Assembly: GCF_018139145.2 (NCBI RefSeq)
Contig: NC_059471.1
Span: 86,884,520-86,948,519 of the forward strand
Reading direction: 5' to 3'
DNA length: 64,000 nt
Source of the DNA: Gymnogyps californianus
Taxonomy: Eukaryota; Chordata; Aves; Accipitriformes; Cathartidae
The first letter of the stretch is position 1. The number at the start of each line of letters is the position of its first letter. A program made the translations under genes and the position numbers. Below, piece by piece: positions 23,839-35,800 of this stretch. A model generated the notes under the pieces. It was not told the DNA's origin, did no database searches, and saw only the letters and a program-made list of their open reading frames with translations.

Positions 23839-24111
23839 TGTCCTGGTTTCGGCTAGGACAGAGTTAATTTTCTTCCTAGTAGCTGGTATAGTGCTGTGTT
23901 TTGGATTTAGTAGGAAAAGAATGTTGATAACACACTGATGTTTTCAGTTGTTGCTAAGTAGTGTTTATACTAAGTCAAGGATTTTTCAGCTTCTCATGCC
24001 CAGCCAGCAAGAAGGCTGGAGGGGGCACAAGAAGCTGGGAGGGGACACCATCAGGACAGCTGACCCAAACTGGCCAAAGAGCTATTCCATACCATATGAC
24101 ATCATGCCCAG

Positions 24112-24119
24112 TATATAAA
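24112..24119 (+). promoter_or_regulatory. LTR TATA box
   Basis: TATATAAA lies about 180 bp before the ATTAAA signal inside the sense LTR, where the U3 promoter is expected. Whether it is active cannot be judged from sequence. Confidence 0.55.
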
Positions 24120-24294
24120 CTGGGGGGAGTTAACTGGGAGGGGGGATCGCGGCTCGGGAACTAACTGGGCATCGGTCAACGAGTGGTGAGCAATTGCATT
24201 GTGCACCACTTGCTTTGTATAGTTTAATTCTTTTAGTATTGCTATTGTCATATTATTATTATCATTATCATTGTTTTTCATTCCTTTCTGTCCT

Positions 24295-24300
24295 ATTAAA
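24295..24300 (+). promoter_or_regulatory. LTR polyadenylation signal
   Basis: ATTAAA is followed by a T- and GT-containing stretch (CTGTCTTTGTCTC), consistent with the R/U5 boundary of the LTR. Confidence 0.5.
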
Positions 24301-24420
24301 CTGTCTTTGTCTCAACTCACGAGTTTTTTTTCCTGATTCTCTCCCCCATCCCAGGGGTGGGGGGGCAGTGAGCGAGTGGCTGCGTGGTGCTTAGCTGCCG
24401 GCTGGGGTTAAACCACGACA

Positions 24421-27400
24421 CAGGCAAAAGGAAGCAAAGGAATAAACATCTTCATAGGTTTTCTCTTGCTTGTCTTTTTATGAACAGAGACAAGAAAATG
24501 ATTAAGGAACTCAGAATTTGTCAGTTACTGTTAAAGTCAGAAAGCAAAGAAATATTATATAGATGGTGTATTGGAAAACTCATTGTTAATACCATTTAGT
24601 GAATTGATGAAACTAAGGAGTATACTGTGAGTATAGCAAAACCAATCCTTTTTTTGAAATTCCCAATCCAAATAATTTCCACAAAGTATGAGGTTTATTA
24701 AAAAGAGGTTTTAAAATGCAGGGTAGGTTTTACTTTTCCTTAAGTACCTCTTTAAGCCAGATACAGAAAACAAATGGCCAGTTACTACCTTCCCCATTCT
24801 GAACTAGCGGTTATGCTTGCTCATCGGGGCCCTGCTCTGCACAGTCCTGTCTCTGTTTCTGCAAGGAGACTATTGCTGAGCAAGAAGCAACATTCAGTGG
24901 GTTGAACCCTCCTCACTCATTCTGTTCAGGCAGCATGAGGCTGTCCTGCCGCAGAGGAAAAACCTGGTATATCTGCCTGATGATAGAAAATGCAATGCCT
25001 TTGTTTGTCAGGTTGAAGTGACAAATTGGGATTATCGCACGTCCCTTAATATTCAGTATCAGTTTATTTCTATCTTCTTAAAGTATTTTTGTTTCAAAGG
25101 ACACGCATGAAATGAAGGATATGATGGAGGGCCTGAATGATTCATATGGAACGATACAATTCAAGGTTTTTGGATTGCATTTACATTTTACGAAATTCTT
25201 AAAAAAATAACTAGTAATAACTAGCTAGATGTGGGAATACTTGCAGGGAGGTACTTGTTACTTGGTACTTGCAGGGAGAGGGAAGAAAAGACAGAAGAAC
25301 AATAGGAAAGGTGCATAAAGGCATTCCTGTTCTCAAAATCAGACCTCTTTTTGGTGTCTTAAGGTGGATACCCAGAAACTAGTAATTAAAAAAAATGTTC
25401 ATTTTCTGAAAATCAAATCTACAAAAATCTCAGCCCATATACACACATGTGCTTTTTAAGAACACAGAAAACTCCTGCCTTCTCTGAAATCTGTGCCATT
25501 AGTCCATCATCCACCTCTGAAACTAGGATTTTGCTCATGACGTTACTCACATTTTACACTGAGGACTCATTTTGATGATATGCACTAGTTGTTTCTGTTT
25601 ACTGAATGTTTCATGGCAGGGAACAGTAATTTACCTTTATTTTGTTTGTGTGCTTGAATGGCACACTTACCAATGTTTTTTTTGTGTGTGTGATATAGTT
25701 GATTGCACTGCTCTTTGTTTGGTTCAGGGGAAGGGGTGACTTTGGCTCAGGGTGAAGGGAGGGCTACTAGGTGTGACTGGTAGGGAAAGGGATTTGGCCT
25801 GTTTTGAAGGTTAAAAAATGAGGTAAAAAGAGGAATATGATTCATTACTTTACCCCATACTGTAATGGTGGAGGGCCTGGGTCTCATGTTTTGCCTTGAA
25901 GAGTTCAGTGGAGGATACCTCAGCGAATTGCAGATACTCCTAAAAGTGTATGGACTGCTTACTTTATGAGGAAAGACTGAGCTGTTCTACTACAGATAGG
26001 TGATGGTGGGTCTGGACACCTTATGTGTAATTTATGTGATTTGGCAAATCCTTGTGACAGACACAACCATCATGAACGTCATTTTAACCGTTCTGGCCCT
26101 TCTGGCTCAAGGGAAGTCCTTTACCTTTTCTTGCTCACATTAGTTAATCTGACCTCATTCCATTTTCTTTATTCTTTTTCCTTGGAAAAAGATAGTGTTT
26201 TTTTATCTGACATTGAACCTTTTGTCTGTAACTTTTTCCCTGAAGGAATCAGTAATGGCTCTGCATTGCTCTTCATACAGCTAGGATTTTGCATGCACAT
26301 GCCATTTGTGACTACCTTATGGGAATGTGATATGACAACAATTAAATTTTAATCTGATCCCAGCCTGTACTAATACAATAGCTGCTTCTTTTTTTTCCTT
26401 GTTATGATATTCTGTAAAAGACTTTATTAGAAAAGAAAAGCTTTTAAACACTCCATAAAATCCAGAGCTGTACTTCTCTAGCTCCACAAACTCACCTCCC
26501 TGTCTTCGAGAAAACTCATGCACCAATAACTCAGGTTTGCTCCTTTTATGTGTCTCTGGTCACACACAAACAGTCTGACCTGGTCAGGATGATCAATCAT
26601 ACAGTATAATGAAAAAATCTAATACAGTAGTGGCCACAGCCCATGAACAGCCCCAAAGCTAAGAGTAGTTTACAAGCCTTCTGCATCACTTAATTTAGCA
26701 GAAGTTACTAAAAGTCAGAGTCTGGGAGAAGGTGAGGAACTGGGATAATGAAATTATCTAAATACCCTGTTGACTGCAGGTTGTTTCTTCACCCTCACTC
26801 ATGAGATCACTCAGTAGATTGGATAAAGGTGAAAAATTAATCTTTGGGAGTTTAGATTCATGACGAAATTCATCCATGAGATACCTCCTAGAGCATAGCT
26901 TATTTCTCAATGATTTGGCTAATGTGGAGGCAATCTGTACACCTAGCCTCATTAAAAAGAACAATTTATCTGTTTAGTTTCTGATTTTATTGCAGTTGCT
27001 CTAGCCAAAGGAATTTTCCATTCTCATGATTCTTCCTGTAGAAGGATTACTTTTGAAATAGTAATAACACTCTACTTATCTTTAAAATTGTTAAGCAACA
27101 TCTCTCCTAACAGGCAATATCTGGCTGCTTTCCTGACACCCAATTGTGAAAAAGAAATCTGCCTGAGGGTGTGAGTGCCAAGAAGGGTCCAGTTTTGTAA
27201 GCCTGTGAAGCCCTTGGACTCGGGCAGTGCTCCCTAGAGCAGGTTGTTTTCTTGTGTTAAAACAACACCCCAGCCAAGCTCATTTGCAAAAGCTTTGCTG
27301 TCTTTCAGATGGATTCAGTAGCTGTCTGAACATAATGGCGAGGTCTTTTTGGACAGCCGGGAGCATGGAGTTCATGTTTGTTCAGGATGTACTGACAAAA

Positions 27401-27429
27401 TGTTGTTTCTACATAAGAAGCTCACTTGT
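24421..27429. other. Unique noncoding DNA between two opposed LTRs
   Basis: I looked for retroviral internal sequence because LTRs lie on both sides, and saw none. The LTRs are in opposite orientation and differ in their 3' parts, so they are separate insertions. A short duplication TACTTGCAGGGAG occurs twice at about 25,238-25,280. No gene is recognised. Confidence 0.55.
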
Positions 27430-27760
27430 TGTGACGGATGCACTTGACCCCTTAACCAAACCAGCAGCAGTTTGGTACAGGCTCCAAAGGAGGTAAAGGC
27501 CTGACCCGTAGCCGGGCCAAGAACTCCTCTAGGAAACCCACAAAGGAACAGAGTGACACAGTGAACATCAGTGCATATGAGCTTGGAACACCAATCATGT
27601 GATTAATGTATGAATAACGTGGTTTTTCCAAGACTCATTTATCAAGGAACAAAAAGTTGTGGGTACAAGGAGTCTCGTGCATACCTTTCCCATTGTATGC
27701 AATTTGACTATGAGCCAACCACTTTATCCCATAAATATGACAGCCTAAGTGAGCCTTCTT

Positions 27761-28020
27761 TGAGCTCGCCCTGCTAGGCAGCATGACTGCATGGCGGTGA
27801 TCTCCCCTTCAGCTGGGACACCTCTCAAGGTTGCTCCTCGAGGCAGGGAGACCTTTTACCAATGGCAAATCTTTGGATGAGTCCAATTTGAGCTCTCCCT
27901 GAATTGCAACTGGACTGCACGCCAGGTAACTCTCCCCTTGAGCAGGGACGCCTCTCAAGGTTTGAGATTCCTTACCAGAGACTAAGAGATCATTCCTTAC
28001 CCAAGGCGGAGAGACCCCTT
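27761..28020 (-). repeat. Tandem duplication inside the antisense LTR, unit about 128-130 bp
   Basis: TGAGCTCGCCCTG at 27,761 recurs as TGAGCTCTCCCTG at 27,889. CCTCTCAAGG at 27,821 recurs at 27,951. GGGAGACCTTTTACC near 27,847 recurs as AGAGACCCCTTATTC near 28,009. Offsets of 128-130 bp are consistent with one ancient duplication followed by small indels. Confidence 0.65.
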
Positions 28021-28090
28021 ATTCGCAATAGATCCTCGGTAAGTGACTGATAGCATGCTGAATTAATACTAATGAAATCCATGTGTCTAA

Positions 28091-28281
28091 TTCCATTAGA
28101 CATAAACCATTGACCAAGTCTGGGACTAAGTCTAGCCACACCTAGACTCCTCTCTGAGAAGGAGTTTAGAAAGCAAGGGGGTCCATTCTGAGCCTTGTGA
28201 CTCAATGGGACATTTTCCTTACCCTTTATATCTCTTCCATTAAGCATAAACTGTTGACCAAGTCTGAGACTAAGTTTGGAC
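28091..28281 (-). repeat. Second internal duplication in the antisense LTR, offset 144 bp
   Basis: TTCCATTAGACATAAACC, followed by TGACCAAGTCTGGGACTAAG (28,091-28,137), returns in diverged form at 28,235-28,281. The offset differs from that of the other duplication, so it was a separate event. At protein level this yields the repeated R-L-G-Q-x-F-M-x-N-G peptide. Confidence 0.6.
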
Positions 28282-28599
28282 CTAGCCAACTAGGTGTTGT
28301 GTTATCAACATTATTCTCACACTAAATCCAAAACACACTGTACCAGCTACCAGGAAGAAAATTAACTCTATCCCAGCTGAAACCAGTACACTGGTTATAG
28401 CTAGGAGGATGTAAATTGCACATGGCTTTGAAGATGTGGGTGCCACTGGAGGCACACAGGGACATAATTTCTAGCTTTTTCCCTCACTTCCTTTTTCCCT
28501 ACCATTCTATTTTGATTTTGAATCCTGCTGACTATCAAGCTGATGTTTTCATAGAGCTGTGATTCCCCCCCTCCCTCTGCAGTTCTAATTGTTCATTTA

Positions 28600-29200
28600 G
28601 AGTCCATAATTATGCAAGTGAAGTTATTTTTCTCAGGTACATCTCTTCACATTTATCGACTTAGGATTTTACTAACCATTTTATTGCTCACCACTGAAGT
28701 CTTGCTTTAATTCTTCACAACCAGCTTTAGGTTTTATTATCCTGCCTAATTTTATAACACCAGCAAACACTTGTCAATTGACTAGCTGCCCATGCTTTCA
28801 GATCTCTCAAGATGATATTGCAAAGCACTGATCTTACTGCATATCACCATAGCATCCCATCCGTGACCTTGACCACTGTCAGGTTGGCCACTAGTCCTAC
28901 TCTTCTTTCTCTACCTTCTAATCAGTTACTAATCTATGTCAAATTAGCTTCTTAAGAACCTTTGGTGAGGAACCTTGCCAAAAGCTCTTTAAAAATACAA
29001 GGATGTATCTTCACAAAATTATACCTCTCTCACAGTCACTGATTCTCTAAAGAGATTTGGCAGGTTTGTGTGGCACAACTTCCCTTCACAAAGCCATACA
29101 GGCTCTTCTGCCGTAGAGAAAAATTTTTCCATGCTTTCTCTAATTCTCTCCTTTATTGCAGAGTCTACTGATTTGCCCAGGACAGCTTTCAGATATACTG
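28600..29200 (-). pseudogene. Old CR1-type LINE fragment, antisense
   Basis: The plus strand shows the reverse complement of a CR1 reverse-transcriptase region. Landmarks are 'tctcttcacatttatcgact' (about 28,644), 'caaccagctttaggttt' (about 28,720), 'taagaacctttggtgaggaa' (about 28,954), 'cttcacaaagccatacaggc' (about 29,084) and 'gatttgcccaggacagcttt' (about 29,170). It belongs to a more ancient CR1 group than the copy near 40 kb and is heavily decayed, with no usable frame. Edges are approximate. Confidence 0.65.
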
Positions 29201-29558
29201 TACAAGTATTAGCAACAAATACAGCACTAGTAGTATTTTTCAGCTATGGATTTTAAAGCATTTCTCAAGTCAGCCAGCACTCATTACAGACGAGGAAAGT
29301 GGAGGGCAAAAAAGTTAAAAGAGTTACAAGGTTGTGCAGAAAGTAACTGTTGGAGGTGGACGTGGAAGCAAGGCTCCGTGTTCCCTGTCTTGATCCTGCA
29401 CTTCATTGTACTGTAGCTGAAGAGGGACCTTCCCAGCCCTTCAGAGCTACTACTGTGGGTTTTGGTAGCACTCCTAGTGAAAATACAGAGGTGCTCTCTC
29501 TGCTCTGGTACCTGCTCTAGGAGCAGTGCCTACTGCTCCTTTGCTTTTCTTTTAGATA

Positions 29559-29730
29559 TTCACAGAGTCACAGAACAGCTGAGGTGAGAAGGGACCTCTG
29601 GAGGTCATCTGGTCCAACCACCCTGACTCAAGCAGAGCCACCTAGAGCTGGTTGTCCAGGACTGTGTCCAGGCAGCTTTTGAATATCTCCAAGGATGGAG
29701 ACTCTACAGTGCTCACTGCCTTTTTCTGCC
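29559..29730 (-). pseudogene. CR1 LINE 3'-end fragment, antisense
   Basis: The plus-strand sequence from TTCACAGAGTCACAGAACAG through GACCTCTGGAGGTCATCTGG, GAGCCACCTAGAGC and TTTGAATATCTCCAAGGATG is the reverse complement of a CR1 3' end. The minus frame ending at 29,642 keeps the peptide VESPSLEIF, shared with the C terminus of the CR1 at 40 kb (also VESPSLEIF there). It is less decayed than the piece at 28,600. The similarity fades after about 29,730, although the frame continues to 29,848. Confidence 0.8.
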
Positions 29731-31561
29731 AGCCACGTGTCTCCCTGGTAAAACAATATGCAGCACAGTTTCGCCTCCCATAAAATCTGATTTTTTGTCC
29801 AGGCATGGATTTCATGTGTGACTTGCTGCTAGTTACTGTTGTTTCCACTATCTAACTTCAAAAAAACAAGCTTAACTGCTTCATGCTTTTGTCCTGAATG
29901 TCTCTTCCCACCACCAGGGGTATTGACGTTTCACTCATTTATCATCATAATTAATATATGAGTGATAAAGTGATACATGAAGGTGATATGAAAGTTTTAT
30001 ATGAATAAGTTTAGGACAGCATGTTACCAAAAGTAGAAAGCTTCAAATAGACCCTGCCAAATGAATGCCTGTAAATCCTCTACTACCATGATATTATATA
30101 TTCAGGCTATGTCAAAGTTCACAGTAGAATTGGAAATATTGTATAATTTTAGAATATTTTACTGATATTTCTCATATCTCATTTGTTGTCTTGCTTACTT
30201 ACCATGAGTTCAAATGTACAAAGTCTGAGAAGGAGAGAACGAATAGTTTTTAGAATTATCTTCTATAAAACAACAAAAATTGGTTTTCCATAGGCTTCAG
30301 TGATTTGGGACCTGGAAAACCTAGAAGCAATGTATTGTATATATCATTAGAAATACAGGAACCTTCCTTTCTTTCTCCTACCTCTATGCTAACCAGAAGA
30401 ATACATGTTATGGAAATTTCAGATGGCAATTGAGAGAGGACAGAATACTTTCTGCTCTAAAATCAAGACTGTGAATTTTTTAAGACTACTGAAGGTCTTT
30501 CCTGTAAAAGGTCCTTCCTGTACCTTGTTTAGCTACCTCTTCTGACTTCACGTATTTTAAACTGAAATGATTGTCACCTTTTTGTTTTCCAGTTTCTTCA
30601 GTTTCTTCACAGTTTTTAATCTGTGCTATTGGTACAAGGAAAGAGGAACAGCTTTTATCACGTTTTGTTTGTTTTGATTTTCAGAACAATGGAAAGAAAA
30701 TCAAATATCCAGAACCTTTTATGAGAAAGAAAGAAATAAGGAAAATGATAGCTGTCTACATAAACACATGCCTGTATACATACACACACAAGGGCACCAG
30801 ACTCATTGCAATTAAAAACTAAACCAAGTCATTTCTGTTTTGTTTCCCTCTCAGGTATGGACTTGGAAAGTTTCTACCAAATCATTCTCAGGTCAGCTCT
30901 TTGCAGGGGTGGCTGCTCAGGAGCCCTCGGGGGGCTCAGCAGACCCCCAGAAAGGGCTGCTGCCCCCCCAGTCAAGATGGCCAGGGCAGGCAGGGCAGAG
31001 CTGAGACGGAAGCACAGAGGACCAAGGGACACATCCAAGAAGGGAAGTCTCTTGAGTGCAAACCTGCCATGTGCCTGTGAGATTGCCCTCCAGGCCTCAG
31101 CCTACCCTGGAAAACTGCTTATAACGGACTCCTGACCAAGAGGTCCTCCTGTGCTATATTTAAGAAGTTTCTGGCATGTTTTTTTGGCTTGACTATTAAA
31201 CCGGTTGGATCACATGCATAACTTCAGTAATTTAGCATGAATCTATTTACTTTGCTGGTTCTGCATGTCCTCACCTCTGCAGCAACTTTTACCCATTGCT
31301 TGTCAAAGGCATCATCACATGTATGCTTCTGCTTCAGAAACTAAAGCGGGCTGATTTTTGGTATGGACTTGAGAGATTTGGGTTTCCAACACAGGAGCTC
31401 TTTCACATCGTAAAACAGGAAAAAACGTGGAGGTGGCTGACAGAAAGTCTAGCTGACAAAACATAAGAGAGAGATGAAAGGAAAAAGAACCAAATGTACC
31501 CACGACCAGGGGGTATGCAAATCCCAGGTTTCATCAGGATGTTTATTAAGGAACAGATTTA
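29731..31561. other. Unique noncoding DNA with a GC-rich patch
   Basis: About 30,890-31,130 is GC-rich and holds part of a 109-codon frame (30,806-31,135 +) with a basic, low-complexity product and no recognised domain. Elsewhere the DNA is A+T-rich and nothing is recognised. Confidence 0.5.
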
Positions 31562-31615
31562 GACCCCACGGAAGGCAATGGAAAGACTCCTGCAGACTTC
31601 TGTGGGCTTTTGGTC
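31562..31615. repeat. Foldback relic, old amniote interspersed element (copy 1)
   Basis: The left arm (GACCCCACGGAAGGC) and the right arm (GACTTCTGTGGGCTTTTGGTC) are inverted relative to each other round a GGAAAGACTCC centre. This is the arrangement of a palindromic interspersed element I recall from turtle and crocodile genomes, based on a CCATTGACTTCAATGG core. The name of the family is not assigned. Confidence 0.5.
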
Positions 31616-32727
31616 AGGCTTTAAACCCTTAAACTCTCAGTATCCTGTCAGCTCCTCTGTCACATCAAAATGTACTGAAAAATCCATCAATCAGAAGAGT
31701 GGAAAATACTTCAAAGGAAGTATGCACAGAACCCCATAGGAAAAAGTGTGTTATAAATGTGAATGCTCAATTTGATTTACTCCCCTCTTTGATATTAGAA
31801 ATATACTGTAGCTGAAAACAGCCGTTAGCATACTCAAATATGGAAAAAATGCCATTAGTGGTCTCCTTGTCCTTGGGCTGCTAGTATACATCGCATCAAG
31901 GATTTCTGCTAGTCATACAGGTAGGTATTCACTATCCTCTTTGTGCATAAGATGGAGAATAAAAAGCCATTACGTTGGTTTGCTTTTCTTTCTCCTAAAG
32001 AAAGGGGGCTTAATTTAGAAGGTCAAGCATCCACTAGATTGGAAGGAAAAGGTGTAATATAAAGACAAATTTCAGAGGTCAGCTTCCTTTACCTTAGGAA
32101 CTTTATTAACGCACTTAAAAATGGAAGATCTCCTAGTTCATTTGCATTGTTTGAACATGTTCTCATGGCTTTTAATAAAGGCCATGGTGTTCCTCACTAG
32201 CTGTGCACAGGAAGGTGTAAGGCACACAGCAGGTTACACACGAAACAGACTGTGTGGAGATGGAAAGTATGATGGAAGAGATTCCTACCATCATATAAAC
32301 AAACACAACAACTTACCAGAAAGTCAGTAAAACAATGCACTATATTGAATAGACATCCGTCTTTCACATTTTTACAAATAAATACTAAAGAAATGGGAGA
32401 ATCTTGTGTGCAAAGAGTATGCTCTCTACCACAGGAAAACACTTTTGAATGAAGGTATCGCAGACAGCTATTGGAGAGAACATCTCTCTTCTTTGGAAAG
32501 GCTGTTTTGCAAGAAGAGATTAAAAGCATGTGTGCATTTAGCCCAGCAAGATGAAGGATGGGAGGGAATATGCATGCTGTTCATGGATCTACAAGGGAGG
32601 GAAAAGAACTTCTTAAAGTCACATTGGCAGAGGGGTAGATAAATTCTGTGTGGGAGTTAGGAGTCTGCAGCTCTCCTGCTCTGGAACAGCCTTGCAATGG
32701 CAATGCTAAAACCTGACTGGTTTTCAG
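31616..32727. other. Unique noncoding DNA
   Basis: No gene or repeat is recognised. Short opposing frames (32,197-32,529 -, 32,406-32,642 +) have no domain. Confidence 0.5.
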
Positions 32728-32864
32728 ATGCAATTTGATCGAGTTAGAAGGAAGCTATTTGGTGGGACTGACGGACAGATGACCTCCTCTATCTTCAGTG
32801 TTCAAAACACGGAAGATTTCATTTGGGCTTGCAAAACTACCTGGGCTTCACAGAATGACTTTAA
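32728..32864 (+). other. Exon-like open segment with consensus splice sites
   Basis: A good acceptor (CTGACTGGTTTTCAG, ending at 32,727) and a perfect donor core (GTAAGT, 32,865-32,870) bound 137 bp. One of its three frames is open throughout, starts with ATG at 32,728, and would read MQFDRVRRKLFGGTDGQMTS at the start; that frame would stop just past the donor if unspliced. Splice-site matches of this quality occur by chance, and I do not recognise the peptide, so coding status is unproven. It could also be a noncoding RNA exon. Confidence 0.2.
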
Positions 32865-35800
32865 GTAAGTTTCCCCCACCCCTCTTCTGAAATGTCATCT
32901 CTCAAATCCATATTGTGCTGCAAGTCAAAGACTGCTGCATGTGAACATTGCTGATTTAAATTCTTTTTTGACTGATTTCAATATTTTTCATTTTATGTGC
33001 TCAGAGATAATCATTACTGCAAAATCTGATAGACATTGGAAGTCTATGATCTGGGATAATACATCCAGTCTGTATGAAAGCTTATGTTTATCTATAAACT
33101 GCTATATGTGGTGCTAAATGATAGTAATTTTGAAAAGAATTAAATTTACAAGTATTTCCCGAAGATAACTATACCTCCAGTAATTCCAAACTGTCAAATA
33201 ACTTTTTGGTGCTGCTACAATAAAAATTACCATTAGTGATTCATTGCTATAATTCCTGATTTCCTTAAAAAACATAATATATTAATCTTATTAAAGTTCT
33301 TGACTATTTTGGAGGAAAAAGTATCAATTCTATCAGTAAGAAAGATATTCTATTTCAAAGCTTCATGACTTGCCAAAAATCTTTCTTCACTTCTCTAAAT
33401 AAAAAGAATTATTTAAATTTCATGGCAGAGTTATGCAACACAAAACATGTCAGGAACAGCTGACATTGTTGGGAGAGGCAATATATGGTCAACACTGCTA
33501 TCAGTTGATCAAAGCCTCTGCAACATTTCTAAGATACCAGAGGTCCTCTTGAAGAGTAGCTGGTTTATGTGCATAATGCAAGTAAATCATTGAGGCTTTC
33601 AGTGAAAATCTTTGAGAAACTCCATACAAAAGGGGGCAAAAGTAGTGATAAAGCAAACGTAAACAGAATAAACTCTTTCAACAGGGAGATCCTTGTTCTT
33701 GTGAATAGCCAAATGCTGTTGTGATACGAAGAACTAAGAACAATGACAATAAACATGAAATAAAACAATATCTGAGCAACTTGAAATGTGCAAACGGGAA
33801 AGGAGATTAAGGCTGGCTGAACAGCGGCCTACCTTCAGGCCTCAGAAGGCTCAGCAAGACCAAAATATTCAGACAAATGAATCGTGACGAGATTCTGGGA
33901 ACTTTGTAACTAGATTGGTGACTCTGTGCCTTGCTGCACCACAGGCTTCCTGTACATGGAAGGCACAGAGGAATGCTTTGTTTCTGAAATAGGCCTGGGC
34001 AGAGGGCAGCACACAGACACTTGCATATATATGTACATATATGCCCATACGCACGTATAATATATATGTATATATATAGCCTGCCATAGCCTGGGCAACC
34101 TGACTCTACAGTGAGAGAAATCAAAGGCTTGTTTTCAGAATTGCTTGCTCCTTGGAAACAGGAACATGTGAAATAATTGGTTAGTTATCATTAGCAAGGT
34201 TTCTGAACCATCCTGCAAAACCTAAACTACATTGTTTTGAGTAATGGCTTATGCATAGCCATTGCCAGGATAAGCATGTTTTGTGAATCCATTGCTGATG
34301 TCCAGTTGCACCCCAAATTGCTCATCTCCACAGAGTGCTCCTGTCATGGTAAGTATCATGTGGAGAAGTTCTGTCATTCTGTTACAAAATCTTCTTTTCC
34401 TCCTTTCCATAGAGGATGTATGAGGCCTTTTGGGTTTCTATCAACAGCTCATTGGTGCCACAGGAGACTAATAATCTCTCTCAAGTAGTTTGAAGCAAAG
34501 AATTTTCCTTCCTTTGATAGAGCCTGTAGCCTTAATTTTCAAAGCTGCTGATGTGGCTTTTTTTTTTAAAGTAGGCAAACTAGTTAGAATTATAATTTAT
34601 TTTTTTCCTGGTCAAGCTGGAAGCAAGCAAGAACTTCAAAAATTCTTTTAAGAAAGTTTTTTTTCAAGTATACCCAGCTCAGCTGTTAAAATTTGCAAGG
34701 TTTGGCTGGACAAAGCAAGAGTCTTCACTCGTCCTCAGATTTATCAGATGGAGTGTTTGTGCATGAGAAATGCTCTAACCTCCCCCTCCAATGGCCACAG
34801 AGGTGTAAAATGGCTTATTCACTCTGCGTCTTCAAAATATTTGTACTTCAGAGAAGTCAAGAAAAGGCTCCACGTGAATAATTTGTGAGAGGATAATTAA
34901 AACTGCAGTTCTTCCCTTCTATGAAAATACTGACAGATATCAATTTTTAAACAAAAGTTATGTGTAAATAGGCATAACACTGAATGAATTGGTGGGTATA
35001 CATTGCAAACCAAATGGAATAGGGACGGTTCTGCAAACTGAGTACCTAGCCCTGAAATCCCTTTCAGGCTTCCTAAATAAGAAGTAGAGCATTCAATGGA
35101 GAGTGCAGTCATTTTAAAAGTAGGATTTAATGCAAAACTTCCAAGCAATCACTTTTTTGAAACTGTATCTTGAATATTCAAAGGCATTTTTCTCTGCAGA
35201 GCAGCTTTTAAAAGGATTGGTATGCCAGACACACTTCATGTTGTCTTTATCTTTATTTAAACAAATTCCCAGACTTGGTGCTCTGAAGTATCAAACTAAA
35301 ATCTTCTGAGCTGAGCCATGCCACAAAAAGAACTGTTTGTACATGCAAATAGCATCAATTGTAGCAAGCACAACAGAAAACATAGCCCGCTAGTAAATAT
35401 ATTCAACTATAAAGTACAAATTTTTGGCTAAGGGGCTCTATATCTAGGAATGTTTTCTCCAGAAGAGTTGAGTTTAATTAACGCTAACTGAAGAAATAAA
35501 TCCTGTAAAGAAAATCAATTTGATAGTGTGCTCATATTTGGAAAAAAAAAAGAGACAACCATTTTGAATATAATTAGATTCCACTCAGCAATATGGTGAC
35601 TAATTAATAAGCTATACATTGACGTGATGAGGAGCCATAGAACGACTTTTGGAGCACTTGGCAACATCTTGAAACTCCAATGAGCCAAACAGGGAATTAT
35701 TTAACTGCTTAGCTCTAGGCTTCTTTGGTTAAAAGCTTAAGGAAAAAAATATTGAACATATACTGATCAACGCTCTAAGTAGGAGATTGGGGAACTTAAA

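Larger units (their letters stand above)
23839..24420 (+). mobile_element. Solo LTR of an avian endogenous retrovirus, sense
   Basis: The element starts TGTCCTGGTTTCGGC and ends GGTTAAACCACGACA, giving an imperfect inverted repeat at the tips (TGTCCTGGTTT against AAACCACGACA). The opening, through GAGTTAATTTTCTTCCTAG, is a hallmark of a widespread avian LTR group. A TATA box (TATATAAA, 24,112-24,119) and a polyadenylation signal (ATTAAA, 24,295-24,300) are in the order and spacing expected for U3-R-U5. No internal viral genes adjoin either side, so it is a solo LTR left by recombination. I found no convincing target duplication, which suggests age or altered flanks. Confidence 0.85.
27430..28390 (-). 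mobile_element. Solo LTR of a second avian endogenous retrovirus type, antisense
   Basis: Reading the minus strand from 28,390, the element opens TGTACTGGTTTCAGCTGGG and continues into a U3 start nearly the same as the LTR at 23,839, including the shared GAGTTAATTTTCTTCCT segment. After about 110 bp the two diverge completely. The other end on the plus strand is TGTGACGGATG at 27,430. Flanks CTTGT and CTGGT may be a target duplication with one mismatch. At about 961 bp it is much longer than its relative because of two internal duplications. The 99-codon minus frame at 27,990-28,289 lies wholly inside and includes the same duplication at peptide level, so it is not a gene. No viral genes adjoin. 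Confidence 0.75.

Noticed and set aside
24421..27429. Possible provirus between the two LTRs
   Set aside because: The LTRs are in opposite orientation and of different type, and no gag, pol or env-like frame lies between them.
27990..28289. 99-codon minus frame with an internal peptide repeat
   Set aside because: It lies wholly in the antisense solo LTR, and its peptide repeat is explained by the 144-bp offset duplication.
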